Assembly (NCBI GenBank): GCA_024642765.1 | Contig: JAHEAM010000158.1 | Span: 1-8,148 of the forward strand | DNA: 8,148 nucleotides | From: Planctomycetaceae bacterium | Lineage (GTDB): Bacteria; Planctomycetota; Planctomycetia; Pirellulales; Pirellulaceae | Reading direction: 5' to 3' | Shown here: piece by piece, positions 1-6,334 of the stretch | Layout: each line of letters opens with the position of its first letter | Numbering within the stretch: the first letter of the stretch is position 1 | Made by a program: the position numbers and the translations under genes | Notes under the pieces: generated by a model | The model's database searches: none | What the model was told of the DNA's origin: nothing | Seen by the model: the letters and a program-made list of their open reading frames with translations, nothing else

Positions 1-221
1 ACGTCGGTGATGCTTCCAGTAACTCCCGAAACCGCAAATGTCGTATCGACTGTTGCGTTATCAGAAATGATTGTTCCAGGAGTACCAGTCGTGTTAACAG
101 TACCAACACCGCTGTCAAAGACCCCATTGTTATTAGTGTCTTCAAAAATGGTTCGACCGGCTAATCCAAGTTCACCGCCATCCACGACGCCATCGCCATC
201 CTGGTCATCAAAGACGTGAGC
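1..221 (-). repeat. Protein repeat unit 2 (start only) within the S8 protease, truncated by window edge
   Basis: Residues 981-1053 repeat the opening of unit 1: FDDQDGDGVVDGGE matches FEDRDGDGVFDAGE, DTNNNGVFD matches DTNASNTFD, and AVSGVTGSITD matches VVAGVTDFITD. In unit 1 the same position leads directly into the P domain, so a second P domain is predicted just beyond the left edge. The similarity is at protein level and diverged, so this is an old duplication rather than a recent one. Confidence 0.6.
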
Positions 222-3161
222 GTAGTAGCGGTTGTTTAATCCCAAGCCGAAATTAAGTCCTGTGTTAATATCACCAGGACTTGCGATCGTGATTGGGTAA
301 GAAGTTATCCCGGAAGATGTCCAACCGGATGGCTCGACAATATTGACTCCGTAGCTACCATTCGCTAACCCACCAAACACATAGAAACCAGCAGCATCGG
401 TCGATGTGGATTGCTCACCCGTCGAAATTTGGATCGACCAGTCATTCAACGTTCCGGTATCACCGCCTGCGAAGTCTTGGATTAATAGAGTCCATCCGCC
501 ATTGGCTTCGGCTGCTGACATTCCATTGAAAATGGAAAGTGGTTCTTCTGGCGTGAAACTACCAGTAAATGGAGCAACTCCAGCTGCAATCGAAGTGGCG
601 GCTTGATCATCAAAGATGGTGCCAACCAAGTTGTCGCCGGAACCACCACGACGGAAGAACAATACCGACGAATCGCCATTAGGTGCGATCAGGGCAATGC
701 CCATGTCACTATCCCAAGTGTGCGTAATGTTTACTGTGACATTGATATCGGTAATAAAGTCAGTCACGCCAGCTACAACCTGTGTGTCGGTTACAACTGT
801 ATTGTCTGGAATTCCCAACAACGGATTCGAAGTGAAGGTCCCAAATAAGTTATTATCGAAGGTGTTACTCGCATTTGTGTCCAAATACACAAATTGGTTA
901 GCAAGAGCATTCTCACCGGCGTCAAATACTCCGTCGCCATCGCGATCTTCGAACGCAAAGCCAGCAGCATTTGGGGCGAGAGCGGTGCCCTCAAGATTGA
1001 TCGCAACAGATGGCAATGCACTGTCATTGGAAGCAATCGTTAGAGTTCCCGTTCGCAAGCCGACAGCCGTTGGCGCAAATCGGACAACAATGTTTGTCGA
1101 TTCGCCCAACGCCAAGTTAACATCGCCAGCAGCTTGAATCACTGTGAAGTCGGTGCCCGTAATCGAAATTGAACTCAAGTCCAATTGTGATGTACCTTCG
1201 TTCCGAATTCGGAATGTGAAATCTTGGTTTTGCGAAAGGAAGGTATCCGGGAAAGTTACCGTCTCACTGTTGAAAACTTCTTCCGTTGTCGTGGTTACAG
1301 AAATTTTTGCGCGGCCGATGCCGTCAAGCAAAGAACCTGCATTGACTAAACCATAGCCTGCAAAGAAGTTATGGCCAGTCGTTCCGTCGTATTCAACATT
1401 GGCACGAAGTTTCGTGTTGTTTCGCATCAAGGCTCGCATGTCGGAACCATTAATGGTCACGCTTTGAGCATCAGCTTCAGCCAATGCCAAGGCGGCAATA
1501 CCTGCAGCTAACGGAGCCGCAGCAGATGTTCCGCCAAATCCTGTCGTACCAACACCCGTGTAGTCACCCGCCGAAAACGGCGACCCATTGTAGCCATCGG
1601 TACTTGAACGGTCAGTTGTCTCAACCGCCAAATAGTTTACTGGGTCAAAGTTGTTGCTAGGTGTCAGAAAATCCAGTAAGTCGCCAACGTTGTGATACGA
1701 ACTAAGTTCGCCTGTGTTGGTAATGGAACCAACAACCGAGATGCCTGGATTTGTCAGAGCTTGGTTTGCTGGATTACCAATCAAGCCACCCGCATTACCC
1801 GACGAAAAGAAAGTTGGAATCCCTTGCCCGCCTTTGGCGCTGAACGTGGTCCAAGTCAAAGCGGCATTGATTGCAGCACTTACTCCGCCACCGCCCCATG
1901 AATGGCTAATTACGTCAGCAGCATCCCATTGGCCTAAACCGTCAAATGTTCGTCCGGCCAAATAGTACATCGCAGACGCAATTCCGGCTTCCGTCGCAAC
2001 GCCAGCGCCTTCGAACATTTTTGCCGAAAGGCTTCTCGATTTATAGGCAGCGCCAGCTACGCCAACTGCATTATCACCGTGTGCCGTTGCAATACCTGCC
2101 GTTGCCGTACCATGTCCATCACTCGCATTGGTGTGATTAATCGTGCTGTTGTTGGCAACGAAATTCCAACCGTTAATATCACCCAACCATCCATTGCCGT
2201 TCGTGTCCGTTACAGCATTAGCGTCGCCAACATAAACATTCAAATCTGCGTGAGCAATATCGACGCCGTCATCTAAGACGCCAACAATAATGTTTGAACT
2301 GCCACCTTGGTTAACGTCCCAAGCTTCTGGAAGGTCAACATCGGTATCCGCAAGACTTGGAAGTGCCGCGCTCAGCGCTCCCGTGTTGTGCATTGTCCAC
2401 TGATTGACAAAAAGTGGATCATTCGGAATGTAGTGCTTTTGCCATGCTTGGTGGAAGTTTGGAGCAGTCCAAACGACTCTGGAATCATGACCCAACTCAT
2501 TGATTACGTCCAAAGCTCTTGTGCCATTACCGGCGCTCAAGGTAGCAATGAATTGATCCGGGGTTCCTGCCAAAGGACGATAGCTAGTGAATTTCGCGTC
2601 ATCAAAAAAGTTTGCTGCATCTTGGCCGTCAGGCAGGCGAACAATTACTTCGTTCAATAGGGCTGCTTCTGATTGGGTCTCTACCATTCCAAAAACTGGA
2701 ACAGCATCGTTGGCCCAACCACTGTCAACCACGAGGTTGATAAATGATTGATCTATCGCTGCGGTGCTTGTATAAACGGCATAGTCTGAACCCACCAATG
2801 GGCGGCTAAATGTCAAGCCATACTTCTCAAGCTCAAGCGATTCTGTGCTCGATAGCACAGTCGAGTTTCGACTCAATGCGATTCGATCAGATAAAATCAC
2901 CATTCCCTGCTGTTGACCATCAACCTCATAGAAATAGTCCGATTTGATGTCGACACTGGTGTCGATCATTTCGGTACCCATACGATGAACTGCATTTTTT
3001 TGCAGTTCGTTCAACGACATTGCTTCTGCCCACTCAAGTTGCAAATCGGCAGCAAGCATATTGCGAGCTTCCAATGTCTCGTAGCTCGGTGAACGAGAAT
3101 CGCGGCGCATTCTCTTTGGCTTTTTCCCAAATTTCGATTTGGAATTATTTGGTCGAACCAT
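1..3161 (-). CDS. Large secreted S8 (subtilisin/kexin-like) serine protease with P domain and SdrD-B-like repeats; C-terminus cut by window edge
   Basis: The minus frame is open without a stop from the ATG at 3161 to the left edge (1053 codons), so the protein is longer than seen. GGAGG at 3169-3173, 7 nt upstream, fixes the start. The leader (residues 1-29) is Lys/Arg-rich with no hydrophobic core and is followed by LEARNMLAAD (30-39), a LEPR-XLL-type motif known from large exported planctomycete proteins. Residues 40-245 look like a propeptide region. The S8 domain spans about 285-612: Asp297 in VLDDGVD, His350 in GHGTATAG, oxyanion Asn456 in SSGNAGG, Ser546 in GTSAAAPLAAG, and a closing GYGLVNA (602-608). 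Then come an ASPM-SPD-2-Hydin/choice-of-anchor-D-like domain (about 640-727), a DxDGDG-containing SdrD/Cna-B-like segment (734-777), a P/homoB domain (about 780-912, with HTWDSD, GGSGDN and NDWSIQI), a second B-like segment (about 913-980), and a new copy of the unit. The triad is complete, so activity is expected outside the cell. The substrate is unknown, and surface attachment may be encoded beyond the edge. Confidence 0.93.
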   Translation of the reverse strand, partial: MVRPNNSKSKFGKKPKRMRRDSRSPSYETLEARNMLAADLQLEWAEAMSLNELQKNAVHRMGTEMIDTSVDIKSDYFYEVDGQQQGMVILSDRIALSRNSTVLSSTESLELEKYGLTFSRPLVGSDYAVYTSTAAIDQSFINLVVDSGWANDAVPVFGMVETQSEAALLNEVIVRLPDGQDAANFFDDAKFTSYRPLAGTPDQFIATLSAGNGTRALDVINELGHDSRVVWTAPNFHQAWQKHYIPNDPLFVNQWTMHNTGALSAALPSLADTDVDLPEAWDVNQGGSSNIIVGVLDDGVDIAHADLNVYVGDANAVTDTNGNGWLGDINGWNFVANNSTINHTNASDGHGTATAGIATAHGDNAVGVAGAAYKSRSLSAKMFEGAGVATEAGIASAMYYLAGRTFDGLGQWDAADVISHSWGGGGVSAAINAALTWTTFSAKGGQGIPTFFSSGNAGGLIGNPANQALTNPGISVVGSITNTGELSSYHNVGDLLDFLTPSNNFDPVNYLAVETTDRSSTDGYNGSPFSAGDYTGVGTTGFGGTSAAAPLAAGIAALALAEADAQSVTINGSDMRALMRNNTKLRANVEYDGTTGHNFFAGYGLVNAGSLLDGIGRAKISVTTTTEEVFNSETVTFPDTFLSQNQDFTFRIRNEGTSQLDLSSISITGTDFTVIQAAGDVNLALGESTNIVVRFAPTAVGLRTGTLTIASNDSALPSVAINLEGTALAPNAAGFAFEDRDGDGVFDAGENALANQFVYLDTNASNTFDNNLFGTFTSNPLLGIPDNTVVTDTQVVAGVTDFITDINVTVNITHTWDSDMGIALIAPNGDSSVLFFRRGGSGDNLVGTIFDDQAATSIAAGVAPFTGSFTPEEPLSIFNGMSAAEANGGWTLLIQDFAGGDTGTLNDWSIQISTGEQSTSTDAAGFYVFGGLANGSYGVNIVEPSGWTSSGITSYPITIASPGDINTGLNFGLGLNNRYYAHVFDDQDGDGVVDGGELGLAGRTIFEDTNNNGVFDSGVGTVNTTGTPGTIISDNATVDTTFAVSGVTGSITD
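222..962 (-). repeat. Protein repeat unit 1 (SdrD-B-like linker + P domain) within the S8 protease
   Basis: Residues 734-980 (247 aa) of the protease form one modular unit. It opens with FEDRDGDGVFDAGE, continues through DTNASNTFD, a strand-rich stretch with VVAGVTDFITDINV, and the P domain, and ends with a Cna-B-like TDAAGFYVFGGLANGSYGV segment. The Asp/Gly-rich loops resemble calcium-binding loops. The start matches the start of the next unit, which is why I call it a repeat. The boundaries are approximate and were set by eye. Confidence 0.65.
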
Positions 3162-3232
3162 TAGGTATCCTCCGGTTGAAAAGAAAAATGGAGTGCGAAA
3201 AAATTTAAACGATTTCAAAGACTAACCACGTC

Positions 3233-3261
3233 ATCGTAAACACCAGAAATACCTGTGTAAA
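3233..3261 (-). promoter_or_regulatory. Candidate sigma70-like promoter for the S8 protease gene
   Basis: Read on the minus strand there is TTTACA (3261-3256), a 17-nt spacer, and TACGAT (3238-3233), about 70 nt before the protease ATG. The -35 lies inside the left arm of the inverted repeat, an arrangement that would let a repressor or activator bound there control transcription. The match is partial and planctomycete promoters are poorly conserved, so this is tentative. Confidence 0.3.
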
Positions 3262-3326
3262 TCATATAGTCAGCCTTTTTCGGAAAAAACAGCCAGAATA
3301 ACCCCGTGTGACTATTTACACCAGGT
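3251..3326. repeat. Imperfect inverted repeat upstream of the protease gene
   Basis: The left arm ACCTGTGTAAAT (3251-3262), then CATAT, then AGTCA (3268-3272) pairs with the right arm TGACT (3309-3313), ATTTACA (3314-3320), one extra C, then CAGGT (3322-3326). That gives 17 matched pairs, a CATAT bulge on one side and a 36-nt loop. The loop itself contains a TTTTT-CGG-AAAAA palindrome. It could be a pair of operator half-sites, a leader hairpin or a weak terminator for the nuclease gene; the sequence alone does not decide. Confidence 0.5.
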
Positions 3327-3504
3327 TAACATTTGGGCCGGATAAATAGCAGCTCCCGATTTTCAAAAGCAGGATCGTGGCCGAAATGCTATGAAATCAC
3401 GGATTTTGCTCCATGAATCAAGGGACGCTCGAGGAAGCTAAAGTATGTGGACTAACAATTGAAGGGCGGTGTAAAGAGGAGGATTTTGAAGCAAGTCTCT
3501 CAGT

Positions 3505-4767
3505 TCAACGTCGGAAATCGCCTGCGGGCTGGTTGGCGAGTGCCGAATCTGGCTTTTCAAAGATTGAAAACATGGCCCAAACAGGATAATGGTCGGAAAC
3601 CAATAGGGCGTCGTCTAGTTGCAGTTCGTACTCGCGACGAAAGTTAAAAACGCCAGAACGGCCAACATATTCGGTCGTCGTTTTGCTGTCGAAAATGATG
3701 TTGTCGTAATTTTTGTTCTCGCGAGTGTTCGTGACCCAATTTTCCTGCACGATGTAGGTCGGGTTCGTTTGGACCTTATAAAGGTCAATGTAGTCCGTGG
3801 GGGCATTGAAATCGCCCAGGATGATGAAGTCGTCTTCCGTTGGATATTGACTCCGAATTGTAGGCATAAGATCTGAAATGGCTCGAAGCTCTCGTTTGAG
3901 GTCGAGAGTGTCGGGGTCGGTATGCACGGTGGCGACGCAAAAGGTAAACGGTTGCACTTCGGCCTCCGTAGATTGGAATCGTCCAACGAGCGGCGGACGA
4001 GCCATTTCTTGTGTGGCCGGAACGAAGGGGTTATCGATCATTCTTAATTTGTCGGCATCATAAATAAATGCGTATTGCTCCTTGCTGACCGAGTAGCCTT
4101 GTCGGGGGCCTAAGTAATATTTGTAGTTGAACCCAGCATCGTTCATCATCTGAACAAAGTTGCCAACTACGTCGTCTTGCGAACGAATTTCTTGGATGAC
4201 CAAGAGGTCAAAACGCAGCCCAATACTCACAAGGATATTCATCACCGATGAGTTTCCCAATTTGGCCGTACCGAAGACTTGGATATTGAAAGTCCCAATC
4301 GTGAGCGTGCGATCATCTTGAACAACATCGGTAGCTGCCTTTGCAAAACTGGTCTGAGCAACGGATGTGCTATTTAGGCCGTCGTTAGTTGGGTTCGAAA
4401 CAATTGGAATCGTATAGTTCCCAAGGCCATCATTTTGATGAGCAGGGGTGGACGACGCTTTAAACTGATCGAATCCGCCTGTTTTTTGTTGGCTGGGTGT
4501 TTGACCGCCAGCCAGCTGAACTTGCGATTTCGTTTCAGGTGGTGTCTGTACACCCGAATTGAATGGCGGAAAATTGTTCGCAACGATGGGTGGGTTATGT
4601 TCAGACGCTGTAGGATCAGTCGTTTGCGAGTCCGCGACCTGTGTGGTTTTTTGAGTTGGGAAACCCAACCAACTTGTAACCATGCTGTATGGGATCAGCC
4701 CAAAATAGGCCAAGGCCAAGAGAATCCCAGGAACGACGAGCCACTTGTATTTGAGTTTTTTTATCAT
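3505..4767 (-). CDS. Membrane-anchored DNase I-like endonuclease (endonuclease/exonuclease/phosphatase superfamily)
   Basis: The 420-aa protein starts at the ATG at 4767, with AGGAGG at 4776-4781 and an 8-nt spacer. Residues 1-10 are Lys-rich and 11-33 hydrophobic: an uncleaved signal anchor or signal peptide placing the rest outside the membrane. Residues 34-150 are a Gln/Thr/Ser/Pro-rich linker. The catalytic domain (about 154-404) matches bovine DNase I motif by motif: FNIQ (Asn161), IQEIR (Glu193 and Arg195, like E39/R41), KEQYAFIYD (Glu230, like E78), MARPPLVGRF (Arg257, like R111), VHTD (His282, like H134), LGDFNA (Asp319/Asn321, like D168/N170), YDNIIF (Asp355, like D212) and SDHYPV (Asp392/His393, like D251/H252). 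Divalent-metal-dependent DNA hydrolysis is therefore expected. There is only one Cys (277), so none of the disulfides of the animal enzyme. It could instead hydrolyse another phosphodiester, but the DNase I-specific Glu78 and Arg111 equivalents favour DNA. The next gene on the strand is the S8 protease. Confidence 0.9.
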   Translation of the reverse strand: MIKKLKYKWLVVPGILLALAYFGLIPYSMVTSWLGFPTQKTTQVADSQTTDPTASEHNPPIVANNFPPFNSGVQTPPETKSQVQLAGGQTPSQQKTGGFDQFKASSTPAHQNDGLGNYTIPIVSNPTNDGLNSTSVAQTSFAKAATDVVQDDRTLTIGTFNIQVFGTAKLGNSSVMNILVSIGLRFDLLVIQEIRSQDDVVGNFVQMMNDAGFNYKYYLGPRQGYSVSKEQYAFIYDADKLRMIDNPFVPATQEMARPPLVGRFQSTEAEVQPFTFCVATVHTDPDTLDLKRELRAISDLMPTIRSQYPTEDDFIILGDFNAPTDYIDLYKVQTNPTYIVQENWVTNTRENKNYDNIIFDSKTTTEYVGRSGVFNFRREYELQLDDALLVSDHYPVWAMFSIFEKPDSALANQPAGDFRR

Positions 4768-5034
4768 TTGCCCCGCCTCCTTGCGGAATCAAAATGCTAT
4801 TCAAAGCGTCTGATTGGCATCGTTGTTTTCGAGACCACCCAGTTGTTGATGGGCATTGCCAGTGAGATAGCATTGCCCGTGCCACGCGAATACTTAGGAC
4901 CAGGCCTCGCCTTGGGGACATAGCGACTAGGATTTTCGTGGCGGCCAGACAGTAAAGAAATTGTTGTTCCGAATCTAGTCCGTATTCGACAAAATAGTCG
5001 GTACAAATCAATTTGGTGCGGAAATGAGGTTGAC
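4768..5034. promoter_or_regulatory. Divergent intergenic region between nuclease and metallopeptidase genes
   Basis: This 267-bp region must carry promoters for both divergent genes. No convincing -35/-10 pair stands out; the best on the plus strand is TTGTTG (4961-4966) and TATTCG (4983-4988) with a 16-nt spacer, which is weak. Visible structure includes two direct copies of GCATTGCC (4853-4860 and 4870-4877), 17 bp apart from start to start, and an imperfect hairpin, CCAGGC-CTC-GCCTTGG, at about 4900-4915. GAGG at 5026-5029 is the ribosome binding site of the plus-strand gene. Confidence 0.4.
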
Positions 5035-6021
5035 ATGCGATGGAAGAATCAGGGGCTAAAGCCAAGTTCAAAGATTTCGAGAGCACTTTGGAGCGGCATT
5101 TGGCTGATGATGTTGGGATGTTCGCTGGCGGCTAGCTGTAGTCGTTCTGACGCACAACGTATTCGTCCTAACGAGCAAGCCGTTGAACCACCGAACCGCA
5201 GCGACGATACGCAGACAAGCTCGGAAGTTAAGCCACATCCCGTCGGATTGGACTATGACGTTCACCTCGAACAATTGAGAAAAGCCCACGACCTACGTGG
5301 ATTCCATGCAGTCGTCGAAGCGCCATTTGTGGTCGTAGGCGATGAAGATCGCGAGACCGTTGAACAACGTTCCGAAGCGACGGTGCGGTGGGCAGTCGAC
5401 CGGCTGAAGGAAGAGTATTTCACTCGCGAACCAAATCATGTGATTACGGTTTGGCTTTTCAAGGATAAAACGAGCTATGAAAAACACTGCCAAGAGTTCT
5501 TTGACATCAAACCGCATACGCCATTCGGTTTCTATTCCAGTACTGAACGAGCGTTGATCATGAACATCAGCACTGGAGGCGGAACTCTGGTCCATGAAAT
5601 CGTGCATCCATTTATTGCAGCGGATTTTCCTGCGTGCCCCAGTTGGTTCAATGAAGGATTGGCCTCGCTCTATGAACAATCTTCAACGCGGAATGGAAAA
5701 ATCGTTGGGCTAACGAATTGGCGTTTGCGTGGATTGCAACAAGCGATCGAAAAAAATAACGTTCCGCCCTTCAGTCAGTTGTTGCAAACGGATCGGCGAG
5801 GATTTTATGACGACGATCCGGGCACGAATTACGCGCAGGCTCGTTATCTTTGTTACTATTTGCAAGAGAGCGGGAAGTTGAACGAGTTCTACAACGACTT
5901 CCGGAAGAATAGCAGCGAGGACCCGACCGGCGAAGCGACATTGCAATCCGTTCTTAAGATCAAGGACTGGAGTGCATTCCAAGTTGAATGGCATCAATTC
6001 GTGATGGGGCTCCAATTCTAG
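5035..6021 (+). CDS. Putative lipoprotein gluzincin metallopeptidase (peptidase MA-like, HExxH)
   Basis: The 328-aa protein starts at the ATG at 5035, with GAGG at 5026-5029 and a 5-nt spacer. After a basic start, residues 18-33 form a hydrophobic export signal. Cys29 (MLGC) and Cys35 (LAASC) are possible lipidation sites, AASC being closer to a relaxed lipobox; ordinary signal-peptide cleavage is also possible. A polar Ser/Asn/Glu-rich linker (36-70) precedes the folded domain. The zinc site is clear: HEIVH at 187-191 (His187 and His191 as ligands, Glu188 as catalytic base) and Glu207 in WFNEGLASLYE as the third ligand, the gluzincin arrangement of the peptidase MA-like/DUF1570-type proteins frequent in planctomycetes. 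The Tyr/Leu-rich helical C-terminus (270-328, YAQARYLCYYLQE) is typical of these families. The substrate is unknown. The gene is divergent from the nuclease gene and separate from the downstream GH2 gene. Confidence 0.85.
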   Translation: MRWKNQGLKPSSKISRALWSGIWLMMLGCSLAASCSRSDAQRIRPNEQAVEPPNRSDDTQTSSEVKPHPVGLDYDVHLEQLRKAHDLRGFHAVVEAPFVVVGDEDRETVEQRSEATVRWAVDRLKEEYFTREPNHVITVWLFKDKTSYEKHCQEFFDIKPHTPFGFYSSTERALIMNISTGGGTLVHEIVHPFIAADFPACPSWFNEGLASLYEQSSTRNGKIVGLTNWRLRGLQQAIEKNNVPPFSQLLQTDRRGFYDDDPGTNYAQARYLCYYLQESGKLNEFYNDFRKNSSEDPTGEATLQSVLKIKDWSAFQVEWHQFVMGLQF

Positions 6022-6084
6022 TTCGCTCCGAAACCGTCAGTGGGTAAGAGTTGCAAAACTACACTGGCGCGAAAATGTTTGTCC

Positions 6085-6107
6085 GTTAGCCGGAGCCCCA
6101 GGCTAAC
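6085..6107 (+). terminator. Possible hairpin terminator of the metallopeptidase gene
   Basis: GTTAGCC (6085-6091) and GGCTAAC (6101-6107) form a perfect 7-bp stem around a 9-nt loop, 64 nt after the stop codon. No T-run follows on either strand, so it is not a classical intrinsic terminator. It may be a processed-end hairpin or a copy of a dispersed intergenic palindrome. Confidence 0.3.
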
Positions 6108-6281
6108 CGCGATAAAAGTGAGCACTTTGCAGCCGATCCTCCCGGCATATTGTGTTCTCAATCCAGCCTCTATGGCGTCATGCCCGATGCAGACCCCATA
6201 AAACTTATACCGCATTGACGTTGTCGAATACGTTATTTCGGGACAATCGCGGATCAACCAGTATTCAACACACGTGTCGCC

Positions 6282-6287
6282 TATAAT
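6282..6287 (+). promoter_or_regulatory. Candidate -10 box for the GH2 gene
   Basis: A perfect TATAAT lies 47 nt before the GH2 ATG, a distance that would give a leader of about 40 nt. No good -35 sits 16-18 nt upstream (CAGTAT at best), but the 8-bp palindrome ACACGTGT (6270-6277) lies immediately upstream and could be a regulator site. An activator-dependent promoter would fit, but this is inference. Confidence 0.35.
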
Positions 6288-6334
6288 CGTCACCTGTAGC
6301 TCGTTATCGATATGGCCCTTCTGGTAAAATTCAA

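Larger units (their letters stand above)
3162..3504. other. Intergenic gap between nuclease and protease genes
   Basis: This 343-bp non-coding stretch lies between two minus-strand genes. It holds an imperfect inverted repeat, a small T/A palindrome (3276-3288) and a candidate promoter for the protease. A T-rich leader of about 65 nt follows toward the protease start. No clear hairpin-plus-U-tract terminator for the nuclease gene was seen in 3420-3504, and no credible small ORF. Confidence 0.6.
6022..6334. other. Intergenic gap between metallopeptidase and GH2 genes
   Basis: This 313-bp stretch has no confident gene. It contains a hairpin just after the metallopeptidase and a TATAAT box near the GH2 start. 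A 91-codon minus-strand frame (6018-6293, GTG start) covers most of it and overlaps the end of the metallopeptidase gene. I recognise no domain in it, it has no ribosome binding site, and its composition does not look protein-like, so I treat it as fortuitous or as degenerate remnant sequence. Confidence 0.5.

Noticed and set aside
616..1137. 173-codon plus-strand frame
   Set aside because: It lies wholly opposite the S8 protease frame, which has clear domains here (Hydin-like, DxDGDG, P domain); low-complexity Ser/Pro/Val translation with no domain.
2307..2660. 117-codon plus-strand frame
   Set aside because: Antisense to the protease pro-region and the start of the S8 domain; no recognisable motif.
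3276..3288. TTTTT-CGG-AAAAA palindrome as a terminator for the nuclease gene
   Set aside because: The stem is A/T only, with a 3-nt loop and no following U-run, and it lies more than 200 nt past the stop codon.
4435..4923. 162-codon plus-strand frame across the nuclease 5' end
   Set aside because: Antisense to the nuclease signal anchor and linker; Arg/Trp-rich shadow translation without a domain or ribosome binding site.
4616..5086. 156-codon minus-strand frame spanning the divergent region
   Set aside because: Would overlap both well-supported genes and leave no room for their promoters; no family features.
3505..6021. Nuclease plus divergent metallopeptidase as a defence (anti-phage) pair
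   Set aside because: Both proteins carry export signals and there is no sensor, NTPase or toxin partner; extracellular degradation explains them better.
6018..6293. 91-codon minus-strand frame between the metallopeptidase and GH2 genes
   Set aside because: GTG start without a ribosome binding site, no domain, overlaps a hairpin and a TATAAT box; kept only as an observation in the gap entry.
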